DNA of 64,000 nucleotides from Deinandra increscens subsp. villosa (lineage: Eukaryota > Streptophyta > Magnoliopsida > Asterales > Asteraceae), in assembly GCA_039602395.1 (NCBI GenBank), contig JBCNJP010000006.1, positions 55,331,502 to 55,395,501 on the forward strand, in the 5' to 3' direction. The position numbers and the translations under genes are program-made. Below, piece by piece: positions 57,900 through 64,000 of this stretch (its first letter is position 1; the number at the start of each line of letters is the position of its first letter). The notes beneath the pieces were generated by a model. The model saw only the letters and a list, made by a program, of their open reading frames with translations. It made no database searches and had not been told where the DNA came from.

Positions 57900-60360
57900 A
57901 AAATTTGTTGAGTTAATGGTGATAAAAAGGTTTGATTATAAAGATAAAATTTCCATTTTTAGGTACCTGAAAAAATTAACCAAATTTATAATAAGTTTAT
58001 TGATTTGAACCAATCAAGTAAGAACAACCATACATGCGATACATATCATAAATTGCTAGCAATTGTCAAAGCCCAAATCAAACACCAAAGTTATTGCAAA
58101 AAAACATAGTGCAATTAAAAAAAAATAAACAACCAAATGTCATAAAGCATTTATTTTCTGAAATAAAAAAACCACATAAAACTAAAGTCTTTATTATCTT
58201 CATTTCTCCATTTCCGGCAAGGTTCAAAACCCATTGGTGACAAAAATAAAAATTTAGCCGTTCAAAAAAAAAAACTTGAACTTCAAATTCTTTTCACTAC
58301 CGGAGCCAGATGACAAAACCTTTCCTGATAAAGTGGAGAGAGACTTGACCGAAGAACTCATTGAGAAGTCGTCCAAATCGTAAATGTCTTCCAAGTTTCA
58401 CTTTAAACCATCTTATTCTTTCTCGGATTCACTCAAATTGAAAGCATTGTTTACTGAATCAAGGGTGACAAAATCTTCAGAATTACCCATTGAATCTTAA
58501 ATTTGAAGAATATACAAACATAATTAATAAATAGTAATGACCGATACAACCCTTAATTGGTGGATCGTTTGATTGTTGCTACAAATAAAGAAACCTCTCC
58601 TTGATTCAAATATAATAATGACCAATAAAGTAATAAGTAGAAAGCCTAACATTGTTTCAAGAACAAAATATATATAATACATATAATAGTGTACAAAAGG
58701 TTGAGAAACAATCCAAAATACTATATTGCCAAGCCTTCAAAACAACCACAATGACATCAATTTGAGGTGCTGAAAACCTTATTGGTATAGCAAATAAGGT
58801 AGCTGAAGTATCATAAAATAATGCGCAGAGAAAGTTGAGAAACAATCGAAATAGTATATTGCCAAGCCTTGTAATCAACCACAATGAGATCAATTTGAGG
58901 TGCTAGTCCTACCCAACCTGCACACTTTGCTACCTCTGGTTTTATCTAATGACTAAAAGCCTTCATGTGAAAGCAGTTCTCAGGCCTAAAAGAAGGTTGA
59001 ATAGCAAGATTATCAGTAAACAACATTAAGTTCTAGGCATTCTATTTGCAGGTATATTGTTGTATTGCCTTTTGCTAATCCAACATATCACTAACGGTTA
59101 AAGCATGAAATTTTCTATATGCTGGTTTTAATAGTACACTTCTTGTATGACTTGGTTATGTTTCATGATGATCAACGACCAACAAATAATACTTAAGAAT
59201 TGAAATAATGGCTGTGAGTGCATGTATACCCTTTTTTAAAATGTCCAAGTTCAAAAAGTCACATATCAACTTAGCAAAATCTTCCTTTACTTTGATTTCC
59301 TATCTTCTAACAAAGAGTAACTAGAATTAATAGAATATGTTAAGCAAGCATAATTCGATACTTAATTTTAAAAAACCTTCATCATTCACACCTGCCTATA
59401 ATCTTAGTATGTCCTTTTTTTTAATAAATTACTTATTGGACCTCTATCCTTTGGTTTTACCCTTTCACGGATATGTAACTATCGCAAAGCACATTAGACA
59501 ACAGTTAAATTACATCTAAGAGAAGCAGATTACCTTTACCATACCAACAGTACACTTACAGAAGAATTACTTAATACTAATATCAAAAACATCGAAATCA
59601 GTAAAAATAACTAATCCACAAAAAAAACTAATTAAAGATTTCATTTTTAACCTGACTTCCTTGATATAGAGTAAACTTAGTAGCTCTCTACCTTCTCTGT
59701 CACCTACATAACAAAAACAAAAGTACACCCAAATAAAAAACCAAATTAAACCATTGATAAAATAATTCAGCTATAAGAAATAACATACATGTATAGCCAG
59801 TAGGAAGGAATACTATAAAGGCAAATGGTGCACACATGAATTTTCAACTGCTGAAGCAATATTTTAAATAGGAAAGAAAATTTCAATATATATATATATA
59901 TACACACACACTTGGAACCGAGGATGGCCAAATGAACCTAATCTACAAAGCATCCCAAATTAAGTAAAAATCAAAGCGAGAATGAGAGCCAGAACTCCAA
60001 ATGAAAGCAAGAATAAGAGACTAAATCAAAAGCAACTATCCGTTTTGACCCAAACCGAACCCGTCCTCACTCGAACCTATCTTGACGCAAACCTTTGCTG
60101 ACTTGAATTCATTCTAGCCGAGAACCCCGTCCAACCCGACCCGACTGTTTCCAAGTCTATTTTAGATAGTGAAAAATCATATATTCAAGTTGACTAAGTA
60201 GTACAAATGTATTGAATTTTGTTAACTTTTATATTCAAACAAAACTTCATATGTAGTTTCGATGTTTGTTGTGTGCTGAGGTGTACTTAAAATATGGCTA
60301 TATTTTTTAAACCTATTTAGTAGTTTTAAGCTTTTAAATTTATAATATCTAGATTTACTT
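57900..60360. other. AT-rich DNA with one local tandem duplication, no gene seen
   Basis: An imperfect duplication at about 58693-58770 and 58823-58900 (GTTGAGAAACAATC.AAATA, CCACAATGA.ATCAATTTG) with 130-bp offset. A microsatellite (AT)n(AC)n lies near 59888-59912. Confidence 0.6.
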
Positions 60361-62045
60361 GACAACCACTATTTCACCACGTTACACGGGAAAGTATACC
60401 CATCGTGGGCAGTATAGTAGCGGTAAGTTGAATCGGGGTCGATCAGGACGCAATGGAAAGTGAGAGCTCTGAATACTCAGTCCGCTGTTATCATCTAGCC
60501 AGATCTAACTTTTAGTTTTAAGAAAGAAATAAAAATAAACTATAATAAAATAAAAGAAAGAAAATAAGATGGTGTTTTAGAGAATTGTAAATCGAAGTTA
60601 ATATTACTTGGGAGAACTTACCAGTGGTTAAGGAGGGTTTGACATGCACTTATATCCTTGCTTAAAATTGTTCACTGGCAGAAGACCAACCACCTTTCGG
60701 AATCTTAGGCTAATTCACCATCCAACTGCTAATCGTCTACGAGGAGTACGAATGCCGAGGGAAGGTGTGCCAGCGAACAAATAAAGTGGTGTAATGCCAC
60801 TTAGTTACGGGGTCCCTCAAACCGGCCGACTTACCGTACTCGACACACCGTCATGAACCAGCAGGGTAACAACCCTGCGTGCCGAATTATTTTATTATGA
60901 AAATGATCTTTTTAAGGGACTAAGGTCCGTTTCTTCCATGCACCGCTCTCGCGCATGCACGTCCGGCGTAACCAGAGCCAAGTTCACAAACACGTACCAT
61001 CTCGGCTTCCGTGAAGTGACAAAATATTACCAACCCTCATTCCCAACCAAATACTTTCAGCCCGCACTTGCGTTGGTCAGCCGAGTTTGCTTACATAGAC
61101 ATAAGGACCTCGAACGTATCATGTAGCATGGGGCGCGAGTCACCTTTCGGATCATGCATCGTCCCCCGACCAGTGTGTCACAAGTCCGGCCTTTGGGATT
61201 TCGACTCCCCAAATGGTCTGTGATACGTAGAGCACGCTTGGTTCAGAAAATCAATAATAAATTTTCAATAAAAAAGGTTTTCATAAAGTCATTAAACACA
61301 CCTTTAAGTGAATGTATAAGGTTGTTAACCAACCCATTAAATGCTTGTTACTTCCCAAGTAAGTATAAGAATTTAGCCAATCATGGCTTTAAATATTTTC
61401 TTAAGAGAAGGAGAAGATTTCATAGACAAAAGCTTACTAATTCTTACTTAAGTTAGAGTTCTTACAAACTTGATTACAAGACTCAAAACGACCAAATGAC
61501 TCAATACGTAGGGGGAGAAGAGAAGAATTGAGCGAGTTTCCAAATGAGGAGAGCATGGCTTTTATATGCAGATTTCGGACTTAGGCACGACCCGTGCTAG
61601 GCTGGGCACGGGGCGTGTTGTGTCAGATGGATCTGCAAGAATCTGCAACTCTGCGGCGACCCGGGCGGTGCTGAAGTGGACACTGGGCGTGCCGTTTCAG
61701 ATGGTACGAACGGTGTTCAGAGGCACGGGGCGTGTTTGGTCATGCACGTGGCGTGTTGTGTCAGATGGTGGGCACGAGGTGTATTTGGCCAGGCATGGGG
61801 CGTGCTGGTCTTCGCTGGTCTCGGAACTTTTGCGTTTTTCTTTTGTATTCGAATGTAATATGTTCATTTTGCGACTTTTTCCTTTTTGAACCTGAAAAAC
61901 TAAAAACAAAAACAAAATAGACTTGTTTTGGTGTTAGTAAATCAGATTTGTGTCGATTCGTGAAGTATATTCGGTATAAAAGTATGTATAATTTGATGTT
62001 TATCAAATATCCCCACACTTAACCGTCTGCTTGTCCTCAAGCAAA
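60361..62045 (-). mobile_element. 3-prime LTR and polypurine tract of a Tat/Athila-like gypsy element
   Basis: The minus strand near 62045-62005 reads TTGCTTGAGGACAAGCAGAC, GG, TTAAGTGTGGGGATATTTGA. The GAGGACAAGC...AAGTGTGGGG phrase is characteristic of the 3-prime end of Athila/Tat-type Ty3/gypsy elements, just before an LTR that starts near TTTGATAAAC. The sequence to the left is therefore the LTR; it is non-coding, GC-richer at 60680-61240, and holds the repeats at 61590-61810. The left limit of the LTR is estimated. The rest of the element would lie to the right. Confidence 0.6.
61590..61815. repeat. Degenerate repeats of GGGCACGGGGCGTGTT
   Basis: GCACGGGGCGTGTT or close variants (GCACTGGGCGTGCC, GCACGTGGCGTGTT, GCATGGGGCGTGCT) at irregular 30-60 bp spacing, often followed by GTGTCAGATGG. 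Confidence 0.85.
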
Positions 62046-63180
62046 AATTGGTACAAAATAATCTCGACAGTCCCAAATGTTGTATTTGTTTGTGCCTTAT
62101 AGGTTTGACCTTATAAAAGTGGTCCTCCGTAATTTTTGGATAGCTTATTCCATCAATTTATTTTCAGTTCTTTACTTCAAATTGAAATACAAAAATTTAT
62201 GGCAAACCTACTAAAATTTATTTTTATCAAACTTATTAACCTCACAAATATTCACTCAACTCTCAGGGATTATATCCGATTATTTAGGTGAACACTCATA
62301 CCTGGGTGAAGATGAGCAGCCAACATAGGGCTTGACATGTGATCGAACCTCCACAGATCTCACTGGAATCCACATAAGTATCATGAGGGCTTTAAATGGT
62401 AGGTTTGGGGTAGGGTTTGGATAGGTTTTTTTTAGGAAAAGGGTAAAAACTTGTAATAGAGCGGTTCTTTCAGAGTTTTTCATTCTTTTACCAGTGATTT
62501 TTAAAAGAATGAACTCTATTTATAGAGAGCTTTGCTCTTCTTTATTCTCTCTTTATTTTTCTTTTTTTAAGACATAGACATAATAACAGTATCTAAATAT
62601 AGATCCAGGACATGCGGATCAACATCACGACTTTATTTTTCTTGAGGAAAGTCACAGAGTTGAATTTCTCATGAAATACTTGCTTTTTACGAAAAACAAA
62701 CATAATAAAAAAAGGTGTGTTAGTTTGTAGTAGCGAGAGATTTTGCAAAATAATAGGGGTTTAGAAATGAAAGGCTAAGGCTCAAAGGGGTTAACTAGGG
62801 GAAATTTGGTGGATTGAAGGAAAAGGGGGTAAAGAAGCGGGTGGCGGAAAATCCTAGGTGCCTTAGTCATTTACGTAAGTGTTCCCAATTTTATCCATCT
62901 CGGGACAAATACACATGTCAAGTTCTACCTCTGTCAATCACCAGGTTTCTCTCATGATTTAAGGAATGTGCATGTATATAGGTGATCATGCTATATTTCA
63001 GGCTCAAATTCTCACTGTCATGGGGGGAAACGAAGAATAAGTTTTTTCCAAAAATAAATCTGTTCATTTTGCCAAAAAGGAATATTTTGAAAAAGCATAT
63101 ATGGATCGGTTCTATGGTAGATAATATCGAGACGGAAGTTTTGTCATATATTGTGTTGAATGATTACATAAACCGAAGGA
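62046..63180 (-). other. Non-coding interior next to the polypurine tract
   Basis: No gene. It continues the presumed Tat/Athila-like element toward its 3-prime untranslated region. Confidence 0.4.
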
Positions 63181-63420
63181 GTATACAATGATTAAGGACC
63201 GGAGGAGGTTAGACAGAACCTCCCCTCTCAACACTTGATCTGGACAGAAACTTACAAAGAATTACAAAGACGAAACTATTTATACTCGTGTAATTCCGTC
63301 CGAACCCTATCCGAACCTTATCCGAACCTTATCCGAACTTCAGGTTCGGATCACCTTCGGACACACCCGAACATTAAGTTCGGCTGGGGTTCGGATCCCA
63401 GTTTATGTCCTAGTCAACTC
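63181..63420. repeat. Hairpin and 11-bp tandem repeat
   Basis: GGAGGTTAGACAGAACCTCC forms a hairpin (about 63204-63223). CCGAACCTTAT is repeated about four times (63299-63340), and GGTTCGGAT words follow in opposite orientation. Confidence 0.7.
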
Positions 63421-63683
63421 AGTTTGTTGTGACAATTCGAACAGTAACGGCCACACAAGGTTCATGTATCAACATATTCCAATTTTATTTTCATAAAATT
63501 TATTTATAATATCTTTTAAATTCGTAAGAAAAAACTTTTATATGTATCGTTCCGTTCTAGGCAACAAAGTTTTGAAAAATTTGGGAAGATATCAAGGCTT
63601 ATTTTTGAAAAAGTTTTGTGTAGGGCTTCATATCGGACAAAGCAACTATTTAAGTTTCGAAAAAGTTTGCCCATAATTTTCCC

Positions 63684-63720
63684 GTCCCCACACTTAAAAT
63701 GTACATTGTCCTCAATGTAC
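63684..63720 (-). other. Second GAGGACAA..AAGTGTGGGG polypurine motif
   Basis: The minus strand reads ATTGAGGACAATGTACATTT, then TAAGTGTGGGGACGGGAAAA, closely like the motif at 62005-62045, 1.7 kb away. Confidence 0.65.
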
Positions 63721-64000
63721 CCGTACGTTAGTAAATTAGAGACATTGACAATAAAAAATAAATTTAGGTTTGGAAAATGTTTGCAACACTTTCTCTGTTT
63801 TCTGAGTTTTCATCCCGTGGAATGGTTACCACGCCAGATATCATGACCTTCTAGTCAGAATCAGATTATAAAAAGCTAGAACCTGCATTCAAATTTGCTC
63901 ATGACATAACTATTAAACTGACTACAAAAGCTTACACTAATCTAGGAAAACAATAAAGGGTAATCATCACATAGTCATAGTCAAGTAGTTATCAAGATAC
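63721..64000. other. No feature recognised
   Basis: Short frames only, to the window edge. Confidence 0.5.

Noticed and set aside
61566..61889. 107-residue frame
   Set aside because: Runs through the GGGCACGGGGCGTG repeats and has overlapping open frames; repeat by-product.

Overview
This window is repeat-dominated nuclear DNA of a flowering plant. The signs are AT-rich non-coding DNA, plant LTR retrotransposons primed by initiator tRNA-Met, Helitron, CACTA, hAT and Harbinger-like ends, and short intron-bearing gene fragments. The repeat style suggests a eudicot, possibly Asteraceae, but this is inference and the species is not determined. Three runs of exactly 500 N (13774-14273, 31369-31868, 47347-47846) look like scaffold gaps of nominal size. 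I see no intact cellular gene.

1-28.1 kb is a deeply nested retrotransposon cluster. A decayed minus-strand Ty3/gypsy element (1-686 and 10383-10810) is split by a complete LTR element (692-10377) with 449-bp LTRs, ACCTG target duplications, a tRNA-Met primer site and a gag-like protein but no visible pol. That guest is itself broken by a TIR element (2236-3050) inside its gag and by a 2.9-kb solo LTR (6604-9539, duplication CTGAA). The same 3-kb LTR family recurs at 10811-13773 and as both LTRs of a minus-strand element at about 14.25-26.1 kb. The 5.2-kb interior of that element has no recognisable coding sequence, so it resembles a LARD (large retrotransposon derivative). Its right LTR holds a further solo LTR (22748-23218, duplication CAAAG). 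A chromovirus-type gypsy pol remnant follows at 26117-27959.

The most interesting signal is in the 3-kb LTR family. Each of four copies carries two tRNA-like modules with Pol III-type box B, and clear box A in the best ones; in the plus-strand copy each is followed at once by a T run. Three copies also carry small tandem hairpins. In the copy at 10811 these sit at an exact 35-bp period and their stems change in compensating fashion. The guest element has its own pair of hairpins with identical 13-nt loops (6095-6190).

28.1-47.3 kb is AT-rich DNA with older elements: a copia-like LTR with primer site and a 30-bp minisatellite, a Harbinger-like MITE, a 299-bp tandem duplication, a LINE 3-prime end, gene-like pieces before a Helitron-like hairpin, a copia gag pseudogene cut by a CACTA end, and minus-strand gene fragments including a type I metacaspase exon.

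47.8-64 kb holds an LTR with tandem repeats, a Helitron helicase remnant with its 3-prime terminus, a SINE-like element, repeats and pseudo-exons, a TIR element, a cytochrome b5 reductase pseudogene with a hAT element at its splice acceptor, a cluster of Helitron-like 3-prime ends, and the 3-prime part of a Tat/Athila-like gypsy element.
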